The notes under the pieces were generated by a model. It saw only the letters and a list, made by a program, of their open reading frames with translations, searched no databases and was not told where the DNA came from. DNA of 64,000 nucleotides, from positions 1-64,000 of the forward strand of contig NZ_CP102770.1 of NCBI RefSeq assembly GCF_038561935.1. The letters run 5' to 3'. The translations under genes were made by a program, and so were the position numbers. This DNA is from Myxococcus stipitatus (GTDB taxonomy: Bacteria > Myxococcota > Myxococcia > Myxococcales > Myxococcaceae). Below, piece by piece: positions 1 to 9,248 of this stretch (position 1 is the stretch's first letter; each line of letters starts with the position of its first letter).

Positions 1-1353
1 TTGAACGCCCTCGCCCAGGCCGCATCTCCCATTCCAAGTGCTGGAATTCTCTGGAACAAGTTGCTGGAGGCCATCCGTCAGGAAGGTCGTCAGTATGCGC
101 TCCAGTGGTTGGATCGGGTGCGTGCCTTGGAGGTGCGCGACAACACCCTCGTCCTGGGTGTCCCGGACCGTTTCTTCCGCGACTGGGTGGATGACCACTA
201 CCGGAGCCTGCTCGAAGGACACCTCGCCCGGATGGGCGACGGCCTGTCCTCCGTGGCCTACGAAGTAGTGGAGGGACTGGTCCCCGAAGGCACCTTCCCG
301 CCCACACCCACCGTGAAGGTGAGCGTGGGCCGTCCTTCGCGGCTCAACAGCCGCTTCACCTTCAGCACCTTCGTGGTGGCGGACAGCAACCAGCTCCCCG
401 CGGCGGCGGCCCAGGCCGTCTCCGACAAGCCGGGCCATCACTACAACCCGCTCTACATCTATGGCGGCACGGGGTTGGGGAAGACGCACCTGCTCCAGGC
501 GGTGGGCAACCACATCTGGGAGAAGGACCCCTCGCAGCGGGTGGTGTTCCTGTCGAGCGAGCAGTTCACCAACGAGTACGTGGAGAGCGTTCGCGAGCAC
601 CGCATGACGGACTTCCGGCGGAAGTTCCGCGAGGAGTGCGACGTGCTGCTCATCGACGACATCCAGTTCCTGGGCAAGCGCGAGGAGACGCAGAAGGAGT
701 TCTTCTACACCTTCAACACGCTCTATGAGCTGGGCAAGGCCATCATCCTCACCAGCGACACGGTGCCCGCGGAGATTCCGGGCCTGGAGGAGCGGCTGCG
801 CAGCCGCTTCACCATGGGGTTGATGACGGACATCCGCGAGCCCACGTACGAGACGCGGGTGGCCATCCTCCAGAAGAAGGCCGTGGCGGAGAACCTCCAC
901 CTGCCGGACTCGGTGGCGCACTTCATCGCCAAGCACATCCAGAAGAACGTGCGCGAGCTCGAGGGCGCGCTGGTGAAGCTGTCCGCGGTGCACAGCCTGA
1001 CGCGCCAGCCCGTGACGGAGGAGTTCGCCGCGGAGGTGCTGCGAGACATCCTCCCCGCCCAGCACGCGGTGGACGTTGAAGCCATCCAGCGCGAGGTGGC
1101 CCGCTTCTACAAGGTCACGGTGGAGTCCCTCAAGGAGGACCGCCGTCACAAGGCCCTGGCCCATGCCCGCCAGGTGGCCATGTACCTGAGCCGCAAGCTG
1201 ACCAAGAGCTCCTTCCCGGAAATCGCGTCGCGCTTCAGCAAGGACCACTCCACCGTCATCTCCGCCGTCCGCAAGGTGGAGGGACTGCGCGAGTCGGACC
1301 CCACCGTGAAGCGCGAGCTGGCGGAGCTGGAGCTGCGGCTCGGCGGCCACTGA
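1..1353 (+). CDS. dnaA: Chromosomal replication initiator DnaA
   Basis: DnaA is the AAA+ ATPase that binds DnaA boxes and melts the chromosomal origin. The protein is 450 aa, normal for the family. It has an N-terminal interaction domain (about 15-95), an AAA+ core with Walker A GGTGLGKT at 155-162, Walker B VLLIDD at 215-220 and arginine-finger-type RLRSRF at 265-270. A C-terminal helix-turn-helix domain carries [13 protein letters not shown] near 414-426. The start is TTG at the first base. The next in-frame ATG is codon 78, inside domain I, so TTG is the likely start. The ribosome binding site and promoter lie outside the window. Confidence 0.98.
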   Translation: MNALAQAASPIPSAGILWNKLLEAIRQEGRQYALQWLDRVRALEVRDNTLVLGVPDRFFRDWVDDHYRSLLEGHLARMGDGLSSVAYEVVEGLVPEGTFPPTPTVKVSVGRPSRLNSRFTFSTFVVADSNQLPAAAAQAVSDKPGHHYNPLYIYGGTGLGKTHLLQAVGNHIWEKDPSQRVVFLSSEQFTNEYVESVREHRMTDFRRKFREECDVLLIDDIQFLGKREETQKEFFYTFNTLYELGKAIILTSDTVPAEIPGLEERLRSRFTMGLMTDIREPTYETRVAILQKKAVAENLHLPDSVAHFIAKHIQKNVRELEGALVKLSAVHSLTRQPVTEEFAAEVLRDILPAQHAVDVEAIQREVARFYKVTVESLKEDRRHKALAHARQVAMYLSRKLTKSSFPEIASRFSKDHSTVISAVRKVEGLRESDPTVKRELAELELRLGGH

Positions 1354-1415
1354 AGTCCGCTTGCTGAGTCTTTTGTTACACCCGCAGCCCGGTTGAGACA
1401 CCGCGTCACGGCGTC

Positions 1416-3359
1416 GTGACGACCAGGATGGGGCCCTGCGCCCGTATCCCTGGGGTTTTGACCCCTCGTCTGAAGAGCCTGCTGTCCCTCTTCGCCGTGC
1501 TGGTGATGGCCAGCCTATGGAGCATCAAGCTCCCGGACGAGCCTCCCGTCCTCCCCGCGCCCCCGCTGGAGCTGCCCCCCACCGAGGTCCCCCCGGCCCC
1601 CGTCCTCCAGGGCGTGAAGGGCCGGCACCGCGTGCTGACGCCGGGACTGGAGCACCGCTACCACTTCGACCTGGACACCCGGACGGCCGAGCAGCTCCCT
1701 GGCGCGGAAGCCGGCCGGAGCTGGCGGCACTCCGGGTGGGGCGGGACGCTGGAGCTCGCGTACGTGGGACCGGAAGGAGAGCGGCACTTCTTCTCGGGCC
1801 GGCTGAGCCTGTCTCGCGTGGAGGTGGATGGACTTCCCGATGAGACCTCGCTGCGGGAGCTGAGCGCCGCGCTCGAGCACCCCGTGTATCTGGCACAGGA
1901 CCTCAGAGGTCGAGTGCTCACCGTGTACCTCGACGCGAAGTCGGAGCCCCGCGTAAGGCGGCTGGTGAGCCTGCTCTTGTCCACCACCCAGTTCGTCGCG
2001 GAGGACGGGCGCGGCTGGAGCACCGAGGAGACGGACACGACGGGGGACTTCGAATCCGAGTACCGCGCCGGTGGCAGCGCGAACACCTACGTGAAGACGC
2101 AGCGGCGCTACCTGAGGACGGCGCTGCCGCTGTGGGCGCCCTTGGGGCCTCGGGGACCGGGCCTCACCGTGCCTCGGCTGCGAGGACACCTGGACTTCGC
2201 GCTCGACGAGGACGGGCTGGTGCGCGACGTCACCGGCTCGGAGGTGGTGGAGACGGGCGGCGGCGCGCTGGGCCTGCCCTTGATGCGCACGGAGACGCGC
2301 GTGGCGCTGACGCGGTGGGACGCGCGCCAGGGGCCACCGCTCTCGATGCAGGCGTTCCGCGAGACACGCGCCTCGCTGAGCGCCGGGCCCCTGTCCGCGC
2401 CCGAGAGCCCCGCCACGCCCGAGCGGGACAGGACCCTCGTGGGAGGCGCGACGCTGGAGACCCTGCTCCGGGCCCTGGAGGACACGACGCTCGAGCCCGA
2501 GAGCGCCCGGCTCCTCCTCCGCGAACAGCTGTCGGCCCTGCTGCGCCTGGCGCCCTCGAGCGCGAAGGACGTGGCGCGGTGGTTCCACTCGAGGCCGCTC
2601 AACGAGACGGTGGCCCGCGAGGTCCTCGACGCGCTGGGGGACGCGGGGACCGCCGAGGCTCAGCGCGAGCTGGCGTCGCTCGTCCTCCCCTCACGGCGCG
2701 ACACGAACCTGACGACCCGCCTGCGCGCCCTCGCGGCGGTGGAGAGGGTGGGGCGCCCCACCTCGGAGCTGGCCCAGGCGCTGACACGCGTCCTGACGTC
2801 CACTCGAAAGCCGGAGCTGGAGCACGCGGCGATGCTGGCGCTGGGCACGGTGACCCGACACCTGGAGCGCTTCGAGCCAGGGCACGCGCTCGACCAGGTC
2901 GAGGGCCTGTTGAAGCACTGCGAAGCCAGGCCCCTGGCCGCCGAGCCGTGTCTGCGCGCGCTGGCGCGGGTGGGCTCTCCTCGAGGCTTCACCTATGCGA
3001 GCCAGGCGCTCTCCCATCGCTCCGCGCACGTCCGCGCCGCGGCCACGGAGGCCCTGGGGGCCATCACCAGCGCGGACGTGGACGTGCTCCTGGACTCGGT
3101 GCTGCTGGAGGACACGGAGGCGCTCGTCCGGGAGAAGGCCGCGGAGGTGATGTCGCGACGCGCGGCCGGGCCCCACCTGCGCGCGGCGACCCAGGCGCTG
3201 CGCACGGAGCCCGTGGCCCAGGTCCGCGCCCAGGTGGTGCGGCTGCTGGGCCCGCTGCCCGCCCTGGAGCCACGCGTCTCGGAGCTGCTGCGCGAGGTGG
3301 CCGCGCGGGATGACTCGGAGGACGTGCGCCGCCTGGCGTCGTCCTTCCTCACCCGGTAG
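1416..3359 (+). CDS. HEAT-repeat protein with N-terminal membrane anchor
   Basis: Protein of 647 aa with no assigned function. It has a hydrophobic stretch at about 21-35 ([15 protein letters not shown]), then a proline-rich linker, suggesting a membrane-anchored protein facing the periplasm. Residues about 60-330 form a beta-rich region. From about 340 to the end the sequence is a run of helical units with the Leu/Ala/Arg spacing of HEAT repeats, which usually act as protein-binding scaffolds. The frame opens with GTG at 1416; an ATG four codons downstream is an alternative start. It lies 62 bases after dnaA on the same strand and may be co-transcribed with it. Confidence 0.8.
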   Translation: MTTRMGPCARIPGVLTPRLKSLLSLFAVLVMASLWSIKLPDEPPVLPAPPLELPPTEVPPAPVLQGVKGRHRVLTPGLEHRYHFDLDTRTAEQLPGAEAGRSWRHSGWGGTLELAYVGPEGERHFFSGRLSLSRVEVDGLPDETSLRELSAALEHPVYLAQDLRGRVLTVYLDAKSEPRVRRLVSLLLSTTQFVAEDGRGWSTEETDTTGDFESEYRAGGSANTYVKTQRRYLRTALPLWAPLGPRGPGLTVPRLRGHLDFALDEDGLVRDVTGSEVVETGGGALGLPLMRTETRVALTRWDARQGPPLSMQAFRETRASLSAGPLSAPESPATPERDRTLVGGATLETLLRALEDTTLEPESARLLLREQLSALLRLAPSSAKDVARWFHSRPLNETVAREVLDALGDAGTAEAQRELASLVLPSRRDTNLTTRLRALAAVERVGRPTSELAQALTRVLTSTRKPELEHAAMLALGTVTRHLERFEPGHALDQVEGLLKHCEARPLAAEPCLRALARVGSPRGFTYASQALSHRSAHVRAAATEALGAITSADVDVLLDSVLLEDTEALVREKAAEVMSRRAAGPHLRAATQALRTEPVAQVRAQVVRLLGPLPALEPRVSELLREVAARDDSEDVRRLASSFLTR

Positions 3360-3371
3360 CGGCCCTTCCGC

Positions 3372-3854
3372 TCACGCCTCCGGAATCCACAGCGCGCGCA
3401 GGTCCGCGGGGAGCTGGCCCATCACATCGTCAATCTCTCCCTCGGAGATGTGCTCGCGCAGCGTGGCGAACACCGCGCGGCTGAGGCGCTCCGCTTCGTT
3501 GGGCGGGGTGTCCAGGTCATCACCGACCATCTGAAGGAACTCCAGCAGCTTGAACTTGCGCGGGGGCAGGCCCTCATGGCGCGGACAGCGCTTCAACAAG
3601 TCCCGCACCTTGGCCGGCAGCTGCGCTTCCAGGTGCTTCACCTCCGTCCCCATGAGCCGCTGTTCGAGCGTGCAGAGCACCGACTCCGCCGCCCGCTGCG
3701 CGAGGGCACGGTCGCCTCCCACCCTCGCCGCCAGGTCCCTGAGGAAGAACTCATACGTCCGCGACGTCCTCGACTCGTGCCGCTGGGCGCGGAGGTCCTC
3801 AGTGGCGCCCGGGCGTCCGCCCGCTTCTTCCCGCCCCTCGGTTTCATTCGCCAT
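3372..3854 (-). CDS. DUF2267 family protein
   Basis: Small soluble protein of 160 aa. After a charged, low-complexity N terminus (about 1-30) comes one all-helical domain resembling DUF2267, a family of unknown biochemical role. Typical features are YEFFLRDLAARVG near the start, the central cluster with AESVLCTLEQRL, and the closing segment REHISEGEIDDVMGQLP with a short end DLRALW. No signal peptide or membrane span is visible. It converges on the HEAT-repeat gene with only 12 bases between, where a weak 5-bp dyad is present. Confidence 0.75.
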   Translation of the reverse strand: MANETEGREEAGGRPGATEDLRAQRHESRTSRTYEFFLRDLAARVGGDRALAQRAAESVLCTLEQRLMGTEVKHLEAQLPAKVRDLLKRCPRHEGLPPRKFKLLEFLQMVGDDLDTPPNEAERLSRAVFATLREHISEGEIDDVMGQLPADLRALWIPEA

Positions 3855-3999
3855 GTCGTGGCCCTTTCTCGCTCATCCGGAGGGAGTGGCTGTCTCCCTC
3901 TGGTCAGCGTGGGCACCCCGCGGACGTGACGACACCCACCCCCCGCCGCGCGCCGGGCTCGCGAGGCAGGGCACAGGCGCCCTCCGCGCACCTCTTCGC

Positions 4000-4791
4000 T
4001 CAGGGGAGCAGCCACCCACTGATGAGACGTTGAAAGTAGGGAGTCACCAGCAGGACCCAGACAACCACCGCGCCCAGCCCCAGCCCGATGCCAGCCATCG
4101 CATGCTCCTTGCGGCCAATGGGCGGCCGCGCGTGCGGGTCCACCTTCCTCAAGGCCAGCGCGCCCACCAGCACGGCGAAGGGCGCGAACACCGGGATGAT
4201 GAACGACGCGACTCCCAAGGACAGCGCGGTCCGGGCCAACGGATTGTTGACGTGCAGGTCCCACAGCCGGAGCAGGTCCTGCTCCGACACCTCCACCCGG
4301 AAGAAGAGCCTGTTGCGAGCGTCGAGGAAGATCTTCAACGTGGAGATGAACAGCAGGAGCGCGCACACCAGCGCGACCGGGCCCATCTTCCAAAAAGCCA
4401 CAATCCCCACGACGACGGGCGCGACCGCCAGCCCCGTCCTCGCCCAGCGCTGCCCCAGGAAGAAGCATCCGCCCACCCCCGCGCTCGCCCACAGCAACAT
4501 GGCCAGGAGCCACTCGCCCACCGAAGCCAGCCACGCTCCACCCGCGACGAACCCCAGCGAGAAGATGCCCACCCACCACGCGGTCGCGTCGCGCTTGCCC
4601 CAGAGCCCCTGGCGGAAGACATCCAGGTAGTTCACCTCCGGCCGGGCCGCGCAGTCCGCGCAGTACAACACGGACATCACCCAGGTGGAGCAGACACCAC
4701 AGACGAAGGCGCCACATCGTCGACATGTAGCGTCGGCTTCGACATTCGGATGGACCGCGCAGCGCGGCGTGACACCAACCATGGGAACCAT
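4000..4791 (-). CDS. Membrane protein with B-box-like zinc ribbon
   Basis: Protein of 263 aa. The N terminus (about 10-45) has a B-box-type pattern: C..HPNVEADATCRRCG, then CGVCS and YCADC, giving Cys/His pairs suited to one or two zinc ions. The rest has about six hydrophobic segments (near 70-110, 120-155, 190-215, 235-260), so it is an inner-membrane protein. The segment around LSLGVASFIIPVFAPFAVLV resembles the small DUF4190-type membrane modules. Function is unknown. It is divergent from the M16 peptidase operon, with a gap of about 130 bases that must hold both promoters. Confidence 0.7.
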   Translation of the reverse strand: MVPMVGVTPRCAVHPNVEADATCRRCGAFVCGVCSTWVMSVLYCADCAARPEVNYLDVFRQGLWGKRDATAWWVGIFSLGFVAGGAWLASVGEWLLAMLLWASAGVGGCFFLGQRWARTGLAVAPVVVGIVAFWKMGPVALVCALLLFISTLKIFLDARNRLFFRVEVSEQDLLRLWDLHVNNPLARTALSLGVASFIIPVFAPFAVLVGALALRKVDPHARPPIGRKEHAMAGIGLGLGAVVVWVLLVTPYFQRLISGWLLP

Positions 4792-4929
4792 GACGCCACT
4801 GTCTCATGGAGTACCCCTGTCGCCACGCGCCCATTCCTGCGGTCATTCCTTGTCCACCTGGAGAGGGACGCGTGCTAAGCGCGAGAGGTGAGACCCAGGC
4901 ACGGAAGCCCCGGAGGAACCTTGTCCCGA

Positions 4930-6336
4930 ATGAAGGCCCTCGCCGCCGCAGCGCTCGTCCTGTTCGGGCTCCCGGCACTCGCCCAAGCGACACAAGAGGC
5001 GAAGCCGCTGGAGCCCGGGCGCGAAGCGCTCGCCATCCCCTACGAGAAGTACACGCTGCCCAACGGACTGGAGGTCATCCTGTCCGTGGACCGCAAGCTG
5101 CCCATCGTGTCCGTCAACGTCTGGTACCACGTGGGCGCGTACCACGAGCAGCCGGGCCGCACGGGCTTCGCGCACCTCTTCGAGCACATGATGTTCCAGG
5201 GCTCGCGCAACGTGGCGGATGACGTGCACATCTCCATGCTGGAGCAATTGGGCGCGACGGACCTCAACGGCACCACGAGCTTCGACCGCACCAACTACTT
5301 CGAGACGGTGCCCACCCACCACCTGGAGACGGCGCTGTGGCTGGAGAGCGACCGCATGGGCTTCCTGCTCGACGCGCTCACGCCCGAGAAGCTGGCCACC
5401 CAGAAGGAGGTCGTGAAGAACGAGCGCCGCCAGGGCACCGAGGCCGCGCCGTACGGCCTGGCCCAGGAAGAGGCGTGGCACGCGCTGTTCCCCCTGCCGC
5501 ACCCGTACCATGGCTCCGTCATCGGCTCGATGAAGGACCTGGACGCCGGCACCGTGGATGACGTGAAGGACTTCTTCCGCCAGTGGTACGCGCCCTCCAA
5601 CGCCACGCTGGCCGTCGTGGGTGACTTCGACGTGGCGAAGACGAAGGCCCTCATCGAGAAGTACTTCGGCTCGCTGCCCAGCCACCCCAAGCCCGCGAAG
5701 CCGCAGGTGGCCCCGGTGAAGCACACCAAGCCCGTGGTCATCCGCTTCGAGGAGCGCGTGGCCACGCTGCCCCTCCTGTCCGTGCAGTGGCTCACGCCGG
5801 GCTACTTCGAGAATGGCGACGCCACCGCGGACGTGCTGGCCACCGTGCTGGGCACGGGCAAGGCGAGCCGCCTCTACCGCCGCCTGGTGCTGGAGAAGCA
5901 GCTGGCCCAGAGCGTCACCGTCGTGCAGCAGAGCCAGGGTGCGCAGTCCGTCTTCAGCATCGACGTGACGGCGCGGCCCGGGGTGTCCACCGACGCGCTG
6001 CTCAAGGAAGTGGACGCGGTGCTGGAGGACGTGCGCAAGAACGGCATCACCCCCGAGGAGATTCAGCGCGCGCGCACCCGCATCGACACGCGCATGCTGG
6101 CGGGCCTCCAGTCCATCGGTGGCTTCGGTGGAAAGGCGGACGTGCTCCAGAGCTACAACCACTTCGTCGGTGAGCCCAGCTACGTGGCGCAGGACCTGGC
6201 GCGCTACGAGTCGGTGACGCCCGAGGTCGTGAAGCAGTTCACCCGAGACACGCTGCGTCCCGACGCGCGCGTCATCCTCCACGCCGTGCCCGCGCCCCGG
6301 AAGCAGGCCCCCGCCGAATCGAAGGAGCGCCACTGA
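4930..6336 (+). CDS. Secreted M16 zinc peptidase, catalytic subunit
   Basis: M16 (insulinase/pitrilysin/processing-peptidase) family protein, 468 aa, exported. A signal peptide MKALAAAALVLFGLPALAQA is followed by the M16 domain with the inverted zinc motif HLFEH at 82-86 and a downstream VVKNERRQ segment (about 161-168) supplying the third ligand. A second, non-catalytic M16 half follows. The start could also be TTG at 4921, which is 4 bases after GGAGG, whereas ATG 4930 is 13 bases after it; the signal peptide fits either. It overlaps the next gene by one base, and the two products probably form a heterodimer. Confidence 0.92.
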   Translation: MKALAAAALVLFGLPALAQATQEAKPLEPGREALAIPYEKYTLPNGLEVILSVDRKLPIVSVNVWYHVGAYHEQPGRTGFAHLFEHMMFQGSRNVADDVHISMLEQLGATDLNGTTSFDRTNYFETVPTHHLETALWLESDRMGFLLDALTPEKLATQKEVVKNERRQGTEAAPYGLAQEEAWHALFPLPHPYHGSVIGSMKDLDAGTVDDVKDFFRQWYAPSNATLAVVGDFDVAKTKALIEKYFGSLPSHPKPAKPQVAPVKHTKPVVIRFEERVATLPLLSVQWLTPGYFENGDATADVLATVLGTGKASRLYRRLVLEKQLAQSVTVVQQSQGAQSVFSIDVTARPGVSTDALLKEVDAVLEDVRKNGITPEEIQRARTRIDTRMLAGLQSIGGFGGKADVLQSYNHFVGEPSYVAQDLARYESVTPEVVKQFTRDTLRPDARVILHAVPAPRKQAPAESKERH

Positions 6337-7847
6337 TGCGCCGCCTCATCACCGCCCTCGTCTCCCTCTCGCTGGCCGGCTGCGCCAGTCAGCAGAAGCC
6401 CGCGCCCACCGAGCCCACGCCGGCGCCCGCTCCGAGCACGCCCGCGGCCCCCGCCGACGCGGAGGCCTTCCGCGCGACGGCGCCCCAGCCGGGCAAGCCC
6501 CCGGAGCTGGTGCTGCCCGCCTTCCAGAAGGCCACGCTCGACAACGGGCTCACCGTGCTGGTGAGCACCCGGCGGGAGCTGCCGCTCGTCTACGCGGGGA
6601 TTGTCTTCGCGGCGGGCAGCGCGCAGGACCCGGTGGGCAAGCCGGGCCTGGCCGACCTGACGTACCGGATGCTGTTGGAGGGCGCGGGCACCCGCGACAC
6701 GGTGGCGCTGGACAACGCCCTGGGCGACCTGGGGACGTCCGCCATGCAGGATGTGTCGCCGGACGGCTCGCGGCTGGGCGTGCGGGTCCTGACGCGCAAC
6801 CTGGACGGCGCGCTGGCGCTGCTGTCGGACATGGCCCTGCGGCCCACCTTCGCGCCCAAGGCCTTCGAGCGTCGCAAGAAGCAGCAGCTCGCGGACCTGG
6901 TGCGCCGGCTGGGCAGCCCCAATGCGCTGGGACAGCTCGTCTTCCTCTCCTCCACCTTCGGGAGCACCCACCCGTACGGGCATAGCGCGACGGGGACGCC
7001 CGACTCGGTGCAGTCGCTCACGCTGGAGGACGTGCAGGGCTTCTACAAGAAGCAGGTGGGCCCGGCCGCCGCGGCGCTCGTGCTGACGGGGGACATCTCC
7101 CTGGAGGACGCGGTGGCGCTCGCGCGCAAGCACCTGGGCGGCTGGAAGGCTCCGGCGGCGCTGCCTCCCGCGCCTCCCGCGCCTCCCGCGTCCACGCGCC
7201 AGGTCGTCTACGTGGTGCCCAAGCCCGGCCTGGACCAGACGGTGATGATGCTGGGCCGGCCCGCCATCGCCGCGGGCAACCCGGACGAGTTCGCCCTGGA
7301 CCTGGCCACCACCGTGTTCGGCGGCTTCTTCGGCAGCCGGCTCAACATGAACCTGCGCGAGGACAAGGGCTACAGCTACGGCGCCGGCGCGGGCATCGAC
7401 CCTCGGCTGGGCGTGGGCCCGCTGACCGCGGCCACGTCCGTGCGCGCGGACGTCACCGGGCCCGCGCTCGGTGAGACGATGAAGGAGCTCAACGGGCTGA
7501 AGTCGCGCCCCATCACGGAGAAGGAGCTGGAGGCGGCTCGCGAGGGCCTCATCCGTGCCTTCCCCGGCTCCTTCGAGACGGTGGAGGGACTGGGCTCCAG
7601 CGCCTCGGTGCTGTTCATGAAGCGCCAGCCGCTGGATGAGTACAGCCGCACCGTGGAGGGCCTGCGCACGGCCACCGCGGCCGAGGTGCAGCGCGCGGCG
7701 GAGAAGTACCTGGACCCGTCGACGCTGCAAATCGTGCTCGTGGGAGACCCGCTCCTCATCCAGGAGCAGGTGTCTCCGCTCAACCTGGGCAAGCTGATGC
7801 CGGTGGAGCCGGACACGGAGCCCGGGAAGCCTCGCGCGACCCGCTGA
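6336..7847 (+). CDS. M16 peptidase-like lipoprotein, probably inactive partner
   Basis: Second M16-family protein, 503 aa. The N terminus MRRLITALVSLSLAGCASQQ is a lipoprotein signal with lipobox LAGC, so it should be lipidated at Cys16. A Pro/Ala-rich linker (about 20-60) precedes two M16 domains. At the position of HxxEH it has GLADLTYRMLLEGAG, so the zinc ligands are absent and it should not be catalytic. The GYSYGAGAG segment near 345-355 resembles the substrate-binding R/Y region of M16 partners. The ATG overlaps the stop of the catalytic gene (TGATG), indicating coupled translation. A linker near codon 275 has a 9-base tandem repeat. Confidence 0.9.
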   Translation: MRRLITALVSLSLAGCASQQKPAPTEPTPAPAPSTPAAPADAEAFRATAPQPGKPPELVLPAFQKATLDNGLTVLVSTRRELPLVYAGIVFAAGSAQDPVGKPGLADLTYRMLLEGAGTRDTVALDNALGDLGTSAMQDVSPDGSRLGVRVLTRNLDGALALLSDMALRPTFAPKAFERRKKQQLADLVRRLGSPNALGQLVFLSSTFGSTHPYGHSATGTPDSVQSLTLEDVQGFYKKQVGPAAAALVLTGDISLEDAVALARKHLGGWKAPAALPPAPPAPPASTRQVVYVVPKPGLDQTVMMLGRPAIAAGNPDEFALDLATTVFGGFFGSRLNMNLREDKGYSYGAGAGIDPRLGVGPLTAATSVRADVTGPALGETMKELNGLKSRPITEKELEAAREGLIRAFPGSFETVEGLGSSASVLFMKRQPLDEYSRTVEGLRTATAAEVQRAAEKYLDPSTLQIVLVGDPLLIQEQVSPLNLGKLMPVEPDTEPGKPRATR

Positions 7848-7860
7848 GCCCGGACACGGA

Positions 7861-7889
7861 CCCGGCGCGCATCCCCTTCGCGCGCCGGG
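7861..7889. terminator. Bidirectional hairpin between convergent genes
   Basis: Perfect 10-bp inverted repeat CCCGGCGCGC / GCGCGCCGGG with a 9-base loop, lying 13 bases after the stop of the M16 lipoprotein and 17 bases after the stop of the small convergent gene. There is no T-run, but the position suggests transcription termination from both sides. Confidence 0.65.
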
Positions 7890-7906
7890 CCCCTCCTGGA
7901 CGCACG

Positions 7907-8194
7907 TCAGTCGCTCTCCTCGACCTGGCGCTCCAGGGACTTCTCTCGCCCTTCGCGTTCACGCTCCAGCTCATCCGCCTCGTCGATGGGGCTGCGGATG
8001 TCGGGCACGTCGCCTCCGGCGGGCCCGTCGCTGTCGAGCGCGAACTTCATCTCCCGGGTGCTGTGAATCGAGTCCGCCGCGTAGAGGGGCAGGGTGTCGT
8101 CCGCCTGCAGTCCCCGCTCCACGCGGTCCTTGGCGAAGGACGGCCCGGGGTGGCCACCTTTCGAGGGGTCTCTCTTCTGGTTGCGGGTGCCCAT
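7907..8194 (-). CDS. Small charged hypothetical protein
   Basis: A 95-aa hydrophilic protein that I do not recognise. It is rich in Asp, Glu, Arg and Lys, with no hydrophobic segment. The C-terminal third (DEADELEREREGREKSLER) looks helical and possibly coiled-coil. The ATG at 8194 is preceded by GGAGG. It converges with the M16 operon across a strong hairpin. Its small size means coding status rests on codon use and the ribosome binding site. Confidence 0.6.
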   Translation of the reverse strand: MGTRNQKRDPSKGGHPGPSFAKDRVERGLQADDTLPLYAADSIHSTREMKFALDSDGPAGGDVPDIRSPIDEADELEREREGREKSLERQVEESD

Positions 8195-8339
8195 GGGCCC
8201 TCCTCATCAAGGGGCCGGGCGAGGAGCACATCCCCTCGTCCATGTCCCCACGGGCCTCAATGTCGGAGCGGGACGGGCCTGCACCAAGCTCCGGGCGAGG
8301 ACCGGGGGGCATGCCCGCCCGGTGCGTGGGCGGGGTGAC

Positions 8340-9245
8340 TCACGCCTCGGAGAGGCCGTAGTGCCGCGCCCAGGTCCGGGAGACTGCCGGAGGGTAGGAG
8401 GCGAGCGTCTTCCGCCATTCCTCCTCGAGGTGGAGCGCGCGGGTGTCCTCGCCGTCCTCTCGCAACAGCGTGGCGTATTCGCGGAACGGTGCGTGGTGCG
8501 AGGCGGGGAGCGCCAGCGCCTTCTCGAAGCAGGACCGGGCCCTCTCGCGGCCTTGCGAGTCCTTCGAGCGCAGAGACATGAGCCCTACGCGTTTGAGCGC
8601 TTCGACGGTGCTCGGGTAGAAGAAGCTCCGCTCGTAGAAGTCCTTGTCCAGGCGATGGGCATTGCGCGGCGAGAACGCGGGCTCCAGCTCGATGAACGTG
8701 AGGTAGTGCTGGAGGGCTTCGGCCTCGGCGCCCGCGCGCTCCGACAGCTCGCCCAGGTAGAAGTGGTTCGCCACGTGGAAGCGGGGGTCCTCGAGCCTCT
8801 CGGCGAGCTGGCTGGACTCACCCTCCTCGAGACGTTCCTCGAGGGGGCGCCTGGGGATGAGTGACCGCACCAGCTCCAGCGAGTGCCTCAGGTGGGGGCC
8901 CGCCTCTGGGAGACGGTACTGGTGCCAGGCGAACTGGCTGCTGATGACGTAGAGCCCCAGCGGGTGCAGCTCATCCGGGTTGAGGTAGTCGGCGCTGTAG
9001 CGGTAGCGCACCTGGCTGAACTGGGTCTCGAACTCCGACCGCCAGCGCTCGAAGTGTCCCAAGGAGTCGAGCACCTGCGCCTTCGTCGTCGTCAGCGAGG
9101 CCTCCGAGTGCCAGCGATACACCTCGTACGCCACGCGGAGGAAGGCAAAGGCCGAGTCGAGGGACGCGCGTGCTTCCACCGAGCGCGCGCGACGCTTGCC
9201 GAGCACCCGGCGACGGCGAACAATCTCAGATTCCCACGAGGGCAT
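8340..9245 (-). CDS. TPR-type helical protein
   Basis: Soluble protein of 301 aa built from helices. Segments such as HVANHFYLGELSERAGAEAE followed by LQHYLTFIELEPAFSP, and a C-terminal one with ARSCFEKALALPASHHAPFR, have TPR spacing. No enzyme motif or signal peptide is present, so a protein-binding role is the best guess. The ATG lies 3 bases after the stop of the PhoD-like gene on the same strand, so the two are very likely one transcript. Confidence 0.7.
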   Translation of the reverse strand: MPSWESEIVRRRRVLGKRRARSVEARASLDSAFAFLRVAYEVYRWHSEASLTTTKAQVLDSLGHFERWRSEFETQFSQVRYRYSADYLNPDELHPLGLYVISSQFAWHQYRLPEAGPHLRHSLELVRSLIPRRPLEERLEEGESSQLAERLEDPRFHVANHFYLGELSERAGAEAEALQHYLTFIELEPAFSPRNAHRLDKDFYERSFFYPSTVEALKRVGLMSLRSKDSQGRERARSCFEKALALPASHHAPFREYATLLREDGEDTRALHLEEEWRKTLASYPPAVSRTWARHYGLSEA

Positions 9246-9248
9246 GAC

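Noticed and set aside
4843..6333. Minus-strand open frame of 496 codons opposite the M16 peptidase
   Set aside because: The plus strand carries HLFEH and a signal peptide; the other frame has no domain.
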